From assembly GCA_030613225.1 (NCBI GenBank), contig JAUWMJ010000186.1, positions 1 through 6,542 on the forward strand: DNA of 6,542 bases. Direction: 5' to 3'. The first letter of the stretch is position 1. Each line of letters begins with the position of its first letter. Of the stretch, positions 1 to 6,184 are shown in pieces. The position numbers and the translations under genes are program-made. Under the pieces are notes generated by a model that ran no database searches, was not told the DNA's origin, and was given only the letters and a program-made list of their open reading frames with translations. This DNA comes from Desulfobacterales bacterium (GTDB taxonomy: Bacteria > Desulfobacterota > Desulfobacteria > Desulfobacterales > JAUWMJ01).

Positions 1-76
1 ATATTGTTTTCTGACCCTTTATTGCATCAAGGGCAATTCTCGCCTTCAATTCCTTGCTATGTTTTTTTCTGCCCAT
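1..76 (-). CDS. IS3-family transposase OrfA, N-terminal 25 residues (runs off the left edge)
   Basis: OrfA of IS3-family elements is the small DNA-binding partner. It recognises the inverted repeats through an N-terminal helix-turn-helix and is normally fused to the DDE integrase OrfB by programmed -1 frameshifting. The visible part starts MGRKKHSKELKARIALDAIK and continues GQKTI. This matches the family pattern of a basic start, then (F/L)KA+(I/V)ALEAIKGEKT, which opens the first helix of the HTH_Tnp_1 domain. The ATG at 76-74 is preceded by a near-perfect Shine-Dalgarno, AAGGAGG at 89-83, with a 6-base spacer, which fixes the start. Whether the element is still intact cannot be judged from 25 codons. 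Family assignment is confident; the subgroup is not determined. Confidence 0.8.
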   Translation of the reverse strand, partial: MGRKKHSKELKARIALDAIKGQKTI

Positions 77-82
77 TCTGTG

Positions 83-89
83 CCTCCTT
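83..89 (-). promoter_or_regulatory. Ribosome binding site of IS3 orfA
   Basis: AAGGAGG on the minus strand lies 6 bases upstream of the ATG at 76. It decides the start of orfA. Confidence 0.75.
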
Positions 90-210
90 TTTCTTGGAAA
101 CACACCTTAACACACTGTCTCATTTTTGGGGTCCACTATACTCTGATCCAAATGTCGTATTTTTTCTGAGAGCTTATTCCTTTTATAATTTTGATCTTGT
201 TTAGATCCTT

Positions 211-302
211 CAGTTCCTTTGATGCACAGAAACATACTAAACTTCTCGCCTGTACCTTATGGGCTGTCAGCCTGGAGATAATACTTTAGCGCTATTAATT
301 CC
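211..302 (-). pseudogene. RAYT (REP-associated Y1 transposase) remnant, copy 1
   Basis: On the minus strand this stretch reads GINSAKVLSPG, a stop, QPIR and then, after a frameshift, KVQARSLVCFCASKEL. That is the region just before and into the C-terminal helix-turn-helix of REP-associated tyrosine transposases, whose family pattern is roughly G(I/L)xxxEVLSPGKQ...ARSLLCYWAVRELG. Bases 212-300 align with 6097-6181 of copy 3. Homology to the other copies stops at about base 211, so the helix-turn-helix itself is lost, and it stops again near 302, so the catalytic HUH domain is absent. The in-frame stop plus a frameshift mark it as dead. The family call rests on remembered consensus and on the agreement of three copies. 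Confidence 0.6.
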
Positions 303-405
303 TACACTTTAGCAACACGATCAACAACTGTATCAAAATCGTATTACCTTTAATGAAGGGCAATTAGGGAAAAACCTTGATTTGTAATTATGAAAAGGAG
401 AGTTC
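303..405. other. Short intergenic stretch ahead of the DnaE-like ORF
   Basis: This holds the ribosome binding site of the next gene at its right end, AAAAGGAG at 393-400, 5 bases before the ATG at 406. I see no convincing -35/-10 pair and no other coding sequence. Confidence 0.4.
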
Positions 406-1128
406 ATGGAAAATTATCCTTCATATATTATCAAACAAACAATCGCCAATATAAAAGCAAAAGGAATAGTTGTTCCTGATCTTGATACCTTAGATTTGGA
501 AGATGAAAAAACATATAATTTTTTAGCTTCAGGCGATACACATGGTATTTTTCAGTTTCAAAGATGTATGGACAAACATTATCTTAAATTTGCTAAACCG
601 GAAAAGTTCCCAGATCTTATTGCTCTTATTGCTTTGAACCGACTAGGTCCGATTAATAATGATATGATGTGGGATTTTATTGATAATAAAAATGAAACAA
701 ATCATTTTGATTTGGCTGACAGAAAAAATCCTCGGAAAATAACTGATTACATCGTTCCTGCTCTTGAGCCCATATTGAAAGAATCATATGGTCTCATTAT
801 TTATAGGGAGCAGGCAGTTGAGATCGCGGTTAAAATTGCAGGCTTTACTAAAGAGCAGGGAGAAATATTTCGTATAAACCTTTTGAAAAGAGATTTTAAG
901 GCTATGAAAACTGATAAAATCAAATTTATAAAAGGTGCAGAATTAAATAATATACCAAGACAGAAGGCTGGAAAGATATATGGTCTTATAAAAAAATATA
1001 TAGGTTATACTATATCAAGGGTTTATATAGAAAAAGAAGCTCTCTTGGCATATAAAATGGCCTATCTCAAAGCTCATTATCCCAATGAGTTTATGACATC
1101 TGTTAAATTTAAAAATATGTATGAATGA
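406..1128 (+). CDS. DNA polymerase III alpha-subunit (DnaE) internal fragment, stand-alone ORF
   Basis: The 240-residue product matches only an internal slice of replicative DnaE, which is normally 1,100 residues or more. Recognisable blocks in order are GDTHGIFQF (43-51; DnaE GDTxGVFQLES), LIALIALNRLGP (71-82; IALVALYRPGP), EPILKESYGLIIYREQAVEI (121-140; EPILKETYGVIVYQEQVMQI) and AYLKAHYPNEFM (219-230; AYLKAHYPAEFM). The segment just before the last block, GYGFNKSHAAAY in DnaE, is replaced at equal length by GYTISRVYIEKE, and RPGP is RLGP. The slice begins after the usual position of the three catalytic aspartates, and the PHP and OB domains are missing, so polymerase activity is not expected. 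Yet the frame is open for 241 codons behind a good ribosome binding site. It is strikingly AT-rich. It is either a decaying gene fragment or a repurposed domain. The family match is confident; function is unknown. Confidence 0.7.
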   Translation: MENYPSYIIKQTIANIKAKGIVVPDLDTLDLEDEKTYNFLASGDTHGIFQFQRCMDKHYLKFAKPEKFPDLIALIALNRLGPINNDMMWDFIDNKNETNHFDLADRKNPRKITDYIVPALEPILKESYGLIIYREQAVEIAVKIAGFTKEQGEIFRINLLKRDFKAMKTDKIKFIKGAELNNIPRQKAGKIYGLIKKYIGYTISRVYIEKEALLAYKMAYLKAHYPNEFMTSVKFKNMYE

Positions 1129-1270
1129 TTATTTTAACAAGAAAGAGATTTTTTCACCGCGGGTTGCGGACTGGCTTGCTGTAGGTTGAGATATTTTTAA
1201 ACGTTTTGACAATTGTACCATACTCATACCAAGTTTCCTTGACGCCCAAAAACATACTAAGCTTATCGCC
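1129..1270 (-). pseudogene. RAYT C-terminal helix-turn-helix remnant, copy 2
   Basis: The minus-strand frame ending at a TAA at 1131-1129 reads ISLVCFWASRKLG, then MSMVQLSKRLNISQPTASQS, then ATRGEKISFLLK. This is the C-terminal helix-turn-helix of REP-associated Y1 transposases (family pattern SLLCYWAVRELG..ELAKRLGISQPAVSxxVxRGEKI), including the recognition helix ISQPTAS. The frame is undamaged across the domain, but homology to the other copies breaks abruptly at base 1270, where IS256-type sequence follows, so the catalytic HUH domain is gone. Its stop codon directly abuts the stop of the convergent DnaE-like ORF, with no base between. Bases 1179-1227 match copy 3 at 47 of 49 positions. 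Confidence 0.7.
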
Positions 1271-1399
1271 AGGAGCAACAGCCCGTCGAGATATAAACAA
1301 AAGTTGTGTTTGAGAGATTAGGTGGTGTATCCTCCGGGCGATTGTTCTGAAGCAATTACCCGGCACTTTGAATCATCAAAATGAAAGGATACAACCACC
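1271..1399 (+). other. Leader of the truncated IS256-type element
   Basis: This is the sequence between the break in the RAYT remnant and the start of the IS256-like peptide. It contains the inverted repeat described separately and a GAAAGGA ribosome binding site at 1384-1390. No confident promoter or terminal inverted repeat was found. Confidence 0.4.
1321..1399 (+). repeat. Nested inverted repeat that would fold over the transposase ribosome binding site
   Basis: The outer arms are GGTGGTGTATCCT (1321-1333) and AGGATACAACCACC (1386-1399), complementary except for one bulged A. Nested inside them is a second stem, CCGGGCGATTG against CAATTACCCGG (1334-1363), closed by an 8-base loop, with one mismatch and one position that pairs as G-U in RNA. 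The right outer arm contains the AGGA of the ribosome binding site and ends on the base before the ATG at 1400. A transcript covering the whole structure should therefore hide the translation start. Transposase leaders often use such hairpins to block translation from read-through transcripts; that role here is inference. Confidence 0.6.
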
Positions 1400-1486
1400 A
1401 TGAAGAAAGATAACGTAATTGATCTGAAAAATCCAGAACCTTTTATCGATGATCCCTTAACAGCAATTTTGCGTAAAGGAGCGTAG
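1400..1486 (+). pseudogene. IS256-family (Mutator) transposase, N-terminal 28-residue stub
   Basis: The ATG at 1400 opens MKKDNVIDLKNPEPFIDDPL followed by TAILRKGA and a TAG at 1484. This is the N-terminus typical of IS256-family DDE transposases, whose start resembles MKKDNVI.LKNPE.F.DDPLT.(L/I)LR.GAR followed by LL.QA(L/V)EAE. The peptide stops exactly where the conserved GARxLL segment should continue, and the following bases are unrelated, so about 370 residues, including the whole catalytic core, are missing. It is a broken copy that cannot transpose. Together with its leader it interrupts the homology of RAYT copy 2 at base 1270, which suggests it inserted next to or into that older remnant and was later truncated. 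Confidence 0.65.
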
Positions 1487-1602
1487 TTTTAATTTGTTTG
1501 CCCTGCGGGAAAGCCGATGATACCCCATCTTCTGCGTTGCCAAGGGCTCGCAGTAGTTTACTACGATTTCCCCATAGTGTTTCTTTGTCTGCTGGATCTT
1601 TG
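1487..1602. repeat. Gene-free segment with two adjoining small hairpins downstream of pnkp
   Basis: CTGCG (1532-1536) pairs with CGCAG (1549-1553), enclosing GCC/GGC, and GTAGT (1553-1557) pairs with ACTAC (1560-1564) across a 2-base loop. No T-tract follows on either strand, so neither is a convincing intrinsic terminator. The segment resembles the short palindromic dispersed elements (CATCTTCTGCGTTGC type) that I recall from deltaproteobacterial genomes. That resemblance is from memory and unverified. No coding sequence is seen. Confidence 0.35.
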
Positions 1603-4239
1603 TTATAATCTCGGATCTACCGGCTCACTTTCTAAAGCCAAAATACCAAAAACACACTCATGAACTCTACGGAGAGGTTCTCTGCGGACAAAACGCTCAA
1701 GGGCTTCAACACCAAGAGCGAATTCCCTTAAAGCTAATGATCTCTTTCTTCCTAAGCCTCGAGATCTTAAACGCTCTAAATGTTTACCTGAAGTGTATTC
1801 CGGTCCATAAATAATCCGCAGATATTCTCTGCCTCGCACCTTGACTGCGGGCTGTACAAGACCACGTTTTCCGCGTGTAATGAAATCAAATGGTTTAACA
1901 ACCATTCCCTCTCCACCTTTTTCAGTAAGTGCACTCCACCAGTTTTCGCCCTCCTCCTGACCTTTCGGTTCAGTTACATCGATAATTTTATATGGCGTTG
2001 CAAGCAGTACATCTTTATTTTTATCACAAAATTTCTTTATGGTTTCCATATGCCAAACATGATCTTTATCAGCATGAACGGCTTTCTCGGTTGCAAGAAT
2101 GTGGAAAGGGGCCAGTTGTAAATCTTCAATCGAATTTACGGGCCAGCAGTAATGTCTATACGCTTCAACGTATTTTTGAGTCATCTCCTGACGTTTCTGG
2201 TACCATGTAAGAATTTTATTAATATCCGCCGGCCTTGCAGAGCTCTTATCAGGCATTTCAAAATTCTTTTCAAGGTCATCTCTTTTTGCTGCTGTATTTA
2301 ATATAGGCAAGCTGTCTTCAAAAGCTGCCCGGGCTGCTGCTCCAACTGATGCATACTGACTTCGCAAAAGTTCCTGTGCTTTGGCAGACCATGGCATTAA
2401 CTCACAATCCAAACATACCCAGTCAGTATTTAATTCATCCCAGAAAGCACATGCATTCATTGCGTCACGAATATGGGTAATCAGTTCCTCTTCAAGAACC
2501 TTGTCATCAAAAAAGCGCCTGCCGGTCCGAGTGTATACAACTCCAGTTCCGTCATTAACAATCCCGAACCTTTTTCGTACAACATCTTCATTGCGGCAGA
2601 TAATTATTATTGCTCTCGATCCCATATGTTTTTCTTCACACACAACTTTGGGCACACCAGCTGAACGATAATGCGAAAATGCTTCATATGGATATTCAAG
2701 ATATCCGTCTTTGTTGCTTGTCTCGCAAGGTGACATTGTTGGCGACAGATAAATTATCCATTTGGGGTCAGTTGCGAATCGGCTCATTACTTCAAGAGCG
2801 GCAGTAGCATTCCCTTCTCGAATAGTGATGTTTGACCGTAACCGGGTTGATATAATACGCTTGCCGATAACATCCTCAGCATCAAGCAAATCATCATGCG
2901 TTTGTTGTACTGTGCGCATTGGGGCTTGCTCATACTCATTCAGAAATGGTTTTGCCGGTTCACAATACGTTTCAGCGGCAGGAACAAAAATAAACTCCTT
3001 TTCAGGATATCGCATGGCGGTTAAACGCCCGCCAAAGACACAGCCGGTATCAATATTAATTGTACGATTCAGCCATTCGGGTTCCGGGACAGGTGTGTGC
3101 CCATATACAACCATTGAAGGGCCTTTATATTCTGCTGCCCAGTTATAGCGGACAGGCAAACCAAACTCGTCTGTTTCGCCCGTGGTTTCACCATATAATG
3201 CGAAATCACGCACTTTTCCTGATCCGCGCCCCTGCATTTCCTGTTTCATCCCGGCATGAGCAACAACAAGTTTGCCATTATTTAAAACATAATGACTTAC
3301 AAGACTGTATAGAAAATCTGCAATTCCCTTGCAGCAGTGAGAACGTATCGATTCATCAAACGAATCCAACTCGGCAATAGATTTGTCCAGACCGTGAGTG
3401 ATTTGAACATTTTTTCCCCGGAGTTTTCGCATAAATTTTATATCATGATTACCAGGAACACAGAGAGCATTGCCGGCCTGAATCATATTTCGAACTATTC
3501 GCAACGTATCAAGAATACGTGGGCCTCTATCAACAAGATCCCCTAAAAAAACAGCTGTGCGACCTTCAGGATGAGCATATACTTTGTTGCCCCAGGTATT
3601 ATCTTCAGATATGTCATATGTAGCAACATAGCCGAGCTCCTTAAGCAGCAATTCCAGTTCGTCACCGCAACCATGAATATCACCGATAATATCAAACGGG
3701 CCGGTCATATCCCTTTTGTCATTCCAAAGCGGTACCCGGGTAATTATAGCTTGTTCGACCTCTTCTTCAGATTCGAATCTAAAAATATGTCGAAATCCTT
3801 CTTGCTTCATTCGTTTTATTGAACGACGCAGCTGTGATCGTTGCTGACGGATAACATGTAGCCCAAAATTACGATTTTCCCTTTTTCTATTTCTTGCCAT
3901 GCATAATTTTTCAGGCAGATTGAATAATATCGCAACCGGAAGACAGTGATATTTACGGGCGATTGCGACAAGAGGTTTTCTCGCTTCCTGCTGAACATTT
4001 GTGGCATCTATGACTGTAAATTTCCCCAAAGCCAGGCGCTTTTTTGCAATTGTGTGTACCAGTTCAAAGGCTTCGTTCGTTACTGCTTGATCATTCTCAT
4101 CATCAGATACAAGACCGCGGCAGAAATCAGAAGAAATTACTTCCGTGGGCAGAAAATGCTTTTCGGCGAACGTTGATTTTCCGGAACCTGATGGCCCGAT
4201 CAAAACCACAAGAGAAAGATTCGGAATCTTAATCTTCAC
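1603..4239 (-). CDS. pnkp: Bacterial Pnkp: RNA 5'-kinase, 3'-phosphatase and adenylyl-ligase of the Pnkp/Hen1 RNA repair system
   Basis: This 878-residue trifunctional enzyme repairs broken RNA: it phosphorylates 5'-OH ends, removes 2',3'-cyclic or 3' phosphates, and provides the ligase module that seals ends with Hen1. Domains: (1) kinase, about 1-170, with P-loop GPSGSGKST (15-23), Lys21, Ser22, Asp38, Arg41 and Arg116, the positions I recall as essential in Clostridium thermocellum Pnkp; (2) calcineurin-type metallophosphatase, about 180-475, with GDIHG (186-190), GDLVDRGP (233-240), GNHD (263-266), AHAG (327-330) and GHTP (380-383); (3) nucleotidyltransferase, about 476-878, with motif I KHMGSR and its AMP-accepting Lys537, CELMPW (612-617), EGMVVKP (777-783) and VKVRG (799-803). 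The characteristic C-terminus ALESEPVDPRL is present. The GTG start overlaps hen1 by 11 bases and has GGGAG at 4253-4249, 9 bases upstream. Length matches the family (about 870). It looks complete and functional. Confidence 0.97.
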   Translation of the reverse strand: MKIKIPNLSLVVLIGPSGSGKSTFAEKHFLPTEVISSDFCRGLVSDDENDQAVTNEAFELVHTIAKKRLALGKFTVIDATNVQQEARKPLVAIARKYHCLPVAILFNLPEKLCMARNRKRENRNFGLHVIRQQRSQLRRSIKRMKQEGFRHIFRFESEEEVEQAIITRVPLWNDKRDMTGPFDIIGDIHGCGDELELLLKELGYVATYDISEDNTWGNKVYAHPEGRTAVFLGDLVDRGPRILDTLRIVRNMIQAGNALCVPGNHDIKFMRKLRGKNVQITHGLDKSIAELDSFDESIRSHCCKGIADFLYSLVSHYVLNNGKLVVAHAGMKQEMQGRGSGKVRDFALYGETTGETDEFGLPVRYNWAAEYKGPSMVVYGHTPVPEPEWLNRTINIDTGCVFGGRLTAMRYPEKEFIFVPAAETYCEPAKPFLNEYEQAPMRTVQQTHDDLLDAEDVIGKRIISTRLRSNITIREGNATAALEVMSRFATDPKWIIYLSPTMSPCETSNKDGYLEYPYEAFSHYRSAGVPKVVCEEKHMGSRAIIIICRNEDVVRKRFGIVNDGTGVVYTRTGRRFFDDKVLEEELITHIRDAMNACAFWDELNTDWVCLDCELMPWSAKAQELLRSQYASVGAAARAAFEDSLPILNTAAKRDDLEKNFEMPDKSSARPADINKILTWYQKRQEMTQKYVEAYRHYCWPVNSIEDLQLAPFHILATEKAVHADKDHVWHMETIKKFCDKNKDVLLATPYKIIDVTEPKGQEEGENWWSALTEKGGEGMVVKPFDFITRGKRGLVQPAVKVRGREYLRIIYGPEYTSGKHLERLRSRGLGRKRSLALREFALGVEALERFVRREPLRRVHECVFGILALESEPVDPRL

Positions 4240-5632
4240 GTGAAAAAACTCCCATCTGTGTTGGTGAACCGACTGTTGCGTATTCAGGGCCTATGGGAAG
4301 AAAATTTATTGAATATCCAAACTTCTCAGCTATACCATTTGCCCACCCATGAAATTCTTTGCGCGACCATTCAAATCGGTGGTCCTTATGACGCAGATCG
4401 GTTTCGGACATATTCTCCCACATGATATTGTATTCTCTGTTTGGTGTAGTGAGAATTATCTTTTTCGGTTTTGCATATTCAAAGAGAACCCGCTCAAATG
4501 CAGCCAATCTATGCGGGTCAAAATGTTCAACAACTTCTACCACTGCTGCGACATCAAACCCGTGAAATCTTTTATCCCTATACATAAGGGAGCCATGAAT
4601 CAACTTGATACGATTTTTTATTTGATCGGGCAGTCGTTCTAAACCTAATCTCCTTTGTGCGATTTCAAGTGAATGTACCGATACATCCACCCCAACGATT
4701 TCAGTAAAAGATTTGTCCTTGATAAGATCTTTCAATAGTCTGCCTTCACCGCATCCCAGATCTAAAATTCGTTTTGCATCCGATGCTTTTATAGTTGCGA
4801 GAACAGTCCCAAGCCTTTGCTCGTTAAGGCTGATAGTTTTCTCCAGTTCTTCTTCTTTATTATGTGTCGTTGATTCATATTCTTTAAATTCGGGGTGATC
4901 TTCCTCCGTCAAACGTGCTAAAGCTTGCCGTGCAAGACTGATACGGAACTTGAGATATCTTTTTGCAATCACTTCCCGCTGGGGATGCTTTGCAAGCCAA
5001 CCTTCTCCTTTTGATAGAAGGTTTTCCAGTTCTGCCTCACCAACAAAATAATGTTTACTATTATCAAGAACAGGAACCAGAACATAAAGATGGGTTAACA
5101 ATTCCTGTAATGTCGTTTTTTTCTCCAGTTCCACAGTATAATATACACTTTCTCCCCAATCCTGAAAAACTTCATCAAGTGAATGCCTGGAAGCCGTAGT
5201 CTTATAACCTAATGGCTCGAATAAACTGTATAGGAATTTTTTCCCTCCTCTGCATGGCAATACCGAGAGCTTAGCTTTTAATGGTAATGGGTCTTGAACA
5301 AGCGCCGGCTTGCGTTTGCATTTGCCTTGCAAAGCAGAGCCAAATATTTTGGCAAGGGCAACACTTAAAAAAGATGATGCGACATAAGGTCGATCATTTA
5401 CATATTGAGCAAGCGGTCCGCTTTTTCTGGAACCTTCTTTGCCTCGAACCATACTTACGGGATCTATGTCCAATAAAAGCGCAACCGTGCATTTCTCCTG
5501 TGTTGCCTCCGGATAAAATACATATGCTTTCCCAAAATTAAGTTTAAAATCCTGGCATCTGACAGGATTTTTATGTAAAAGGAACCCGATGTTAGTAGCA
5601 GGCGCTTTTGAATTAGTTATTGTTAACAGCAT
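4229..5632 (-). CDS. hen1: Bacterial Hen1: 3'-terminal RNA ribose 2'-O-methyltransferase and ligase activator
   Basis: Hen1 transfers a methyl group from SAM to the 2'-OH of the 3'-terminal ribose at an RNA break before sealing, so the repaired site resists a second ribotoxin cut. Its N-terminal half binds and activates the Pnkp ligase. With the ATG at 5632 it has 467 residues, close to the family's roughly 465. Residues 1-240, opening MLLTITNSKAPATNIGFLLH, are the ligase-associating region. Residues about 265-467 are a Rossmann methyltransferase with SAM motif ILDLGCGEGRLL (289-300). The Hen1 metal site shows Glu366, Glu369, His370 (EVVEH) and His418 (HKDHRFEW), the same numbers I recall for C. 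thermocellum Hen1, which supports this start. A longer start, GTG at 5641, adds three residues but lacks a good Shine-Dalgarno. First gene of the operon; overlaps pnkp. Confidence 0.95.
   Translation of the reverse strand: MLLTITNSKAPATNIGFLLHKNPVRCQDFKLNFGKAYVFYPEATQEKCTVALLLDIDPVSMVRGKEGSRKSGPLAQYVNDRPYVASSFLSVALAKIFGSALQGKCKRKPALVQDPLPLKAKLSVLPCRGGKKFLYSLFEPLGYKTTASRHSLDEVFQDWGESVYYTVELEKKTTLQELLTHLYVLVPVLDNSKHYFVGEAELENLLSKGEGWLAKHPQREVIAKRYLKFRISLARQALARLTEEDHPEFKEYESTTHNKEEELEKTISLNEQRLGTVLATIKASDAKRILDLGCGEGRLLKDLIKDKSFTEIVGVDVSVHSLEIAQRRLGLERLPDQIKNRIKLIHGSLMYRDKRFHGFDVAAVVEVVEHFDPHRLAAFERVLFEYAKPKKIILTTPNREYNIMWENMSETDLRHKDHRFEWSRKEFHGWANGIAEKFGYSINFLPIGPEYATVGSPTQMGVFSRED
4249..4253 (-). 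promoter_or_regulatory. Ribosome binding site of pnkp inside hen1
   Basis: GGGAG on the minus strand, 9 bases before the GTG at 4239, lies within the last codons of hen1. With the 11-base overlap it points to translational coupling. The start is also supported by the family N-terminus, a short basic segment leading directly into LSLVVLIGPSGSGKST. Confidence 0.55.
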
Positions 5633-5637
5633 TTTTA

Positions 5638-5643
5638 TCACCC
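5638..5643 (-). promoter_or_regulatory. Ribosome binding site of hen1 that favours the ATG start
   Basis: GGGTGA on the minus strand lies 5 bases before the ATG at 5632. It overlaps the alternative GTG codon at 5641-5639, so it can serve only the ATG. Confidence 0.55.
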
Positions 5644-5738
5644 AATTGCCAAAATTGTATACATTATCGATATCACAATTACCATAAATATCTTCTATTC
5701 CACCCCACGAAAGCGTCTATTCAAGCCCTTATTTTTTC

Positions 5739-5864
5739 TCAATATATGCTTGCAAAATCGTATATGTGATACTGTTCATAAACATATGACCAGTTAAAAC
5801 TTCTGTAGAAGTTTGATTTGTTGAGCAATCGGCTCAGTTCATTCGTATCATCAATTTTTTTACA
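5739..5864 (-). pseudogene. Possible eroded coding stretch, unrecognised
   Basis: An open minus-strand frame of 41 residues without a start codon reads in part ELSRLLNKSNFYRSFNWSYV and ends DFASIY before a TGA. Its aromatic- and polar-rich make-up looks more like protein than random AT-rich DNA. Just upstream the coding look shifts to other frames, as expected after frameshifts. I do not recognise the family, and it may be chance. Confidence 0.2.
5797..5814. repeat. Perfect 7-bp hairpin
   Basis: AAACTTC, loop TGTA, GAAGTTT. It is followed by GATTTG on the plus strand, not a clean T-run, so a terminator role is weak. On the minus strand it would lie in or ahead of the hen1 leader. Confidence 0.4.
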
Positions 5865-5972
5865 CTATATACGTCAACTTCGCAAACACTGTATACCACA
5901 ATTTTTTCAGTGGTGGAGTACCCAATGGCCTTTTTATTTCTTCAGCTTGCGGGACATTCCTTGATATGTTGA

Positions 5973-6184
5973 TTACTTACTTTTCAATAGTTCAAATTTG
6001 TTTTCCTTTGCAATTTTTTCACACCGGATTGCGGGTTTGCTTACTGTAGGCTGAGATATTTTTAAACGTTTTGACAACTGTACCATACTCATTCCAAGTT
6101 CCCTTGATACTCGGAAATATACCAATCTTCCCACCTGTACCTTATGGAGCTGCCTGAAGATAATACTTCAGCTTTATTAATTCA
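5973..6184 (-). pseudogene. RAYT C-terminal remnant, copy 3
   Basis: On the minus strand this reads INKAEVLSSGSSIRYR and, after a frameshift, KVQVGRLVYFRVSRELG, then MSMVQLSKRLNISQPTVSKP, then AIRCEKIAKENKFELLKSK with a TAA at 5975-5973. It is the most complete of the three copies. It holds both the linker seen in copy 1 and the helix-turn-helix seen in copy 2, plus the natural C-terminal tail (EKIAKENKFELLK is typical of REP-associated Y1 transposases). The single frameshift and the absent catalytic domain mark it as a pseudogene. Homology to copy 1 ends near 6184, just past ATTAATTC, where copy 1 also diverges. Confidence 0.7.

Larger units (their letters stand above)
1..135 (-). mobile_element. 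Left end of an IS3-family insertion sequence (partial)
   Basis: Read on the minus strand, the element begins at base 135 with TGGACCCCAAAAATGAGACA, a TG-starting, C-rich terminal sequence of the kind that bounds IS3-family elements. About 60 bases further in comes a strong ribosome binding site and an orfA start. The rest of the element lies beyond base 1, so neither the second inverted repeat nor a target duplication can be checked. The outer boundary at 135 is inferred from the TGGACC start and the distance to orfA. Bases 136-210, between this end and the RAYT remnant, hold nothing I recognise apart from a small GATCT/AGATC inverted repeat at 193-207. Confidence 0.7.
5644..5972. other. Gene-poor region upstream of hen1, including the presumed operon promoter
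   Basis: The hen1-pnkp promoter should lie here, reading leftward, but I find no convincing -35/-10 pair. The region near 5660-5700 is AT-rich with the overlapping small palindromes ATCGAT and GATATC at 5667-5673, too short to call an operator. One eroded open frame and one hairpin are listed separately. ACCAC at 5895-5899 pairs with GTGGT at 5910-5914 around a T-run, a weak structure of unclear meaning. Confidence 0.3.

Noticed and set aside
4..204. 66-codon plus-strand ORF at the left edge
   Set aside because: It runs antisense to IS3 orfA and its leader. Its composition is that of reversed AT-rich DNA, with no ribosome binding site.
1154..1366. 70-codon minus-strand ORF
   Set aside because: It is a shadow: the conserved RAYT helix-turn-helix is in another minus-strand frame across 1129-1270, and the ORF's start lies in the IS256 leader.
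3816..4007. 63-codon minus-strand ORF inside pnkp
   Set aside because: Out-of-frame overlap within the kinase domain coding sequence, with no independent support.
1992..4176. Many plus-strand ORFs of 60-128 codons opposite pnkp
   Set aside because: All are antisense shadows of pnkp with no family resemblance or translation signals.
4240..5541. Plus-strand ORFs opposite hen1
   Set aside because: Antisense shadows of an intact, recognised gene.
5633..5641. GTG at 5641 as the hen1 start
   Set aside because: It adds three residues not typical of the family, and the best Shine-Dalgarno overlaps it. The ATG at 5632 gives residue numbering that matches known Hen1 metal ligands.
5797..5814. Intrinsic terminator
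   Set aside because: The stem is perfect but A/T-rich and lacks a proper T-run on either side.
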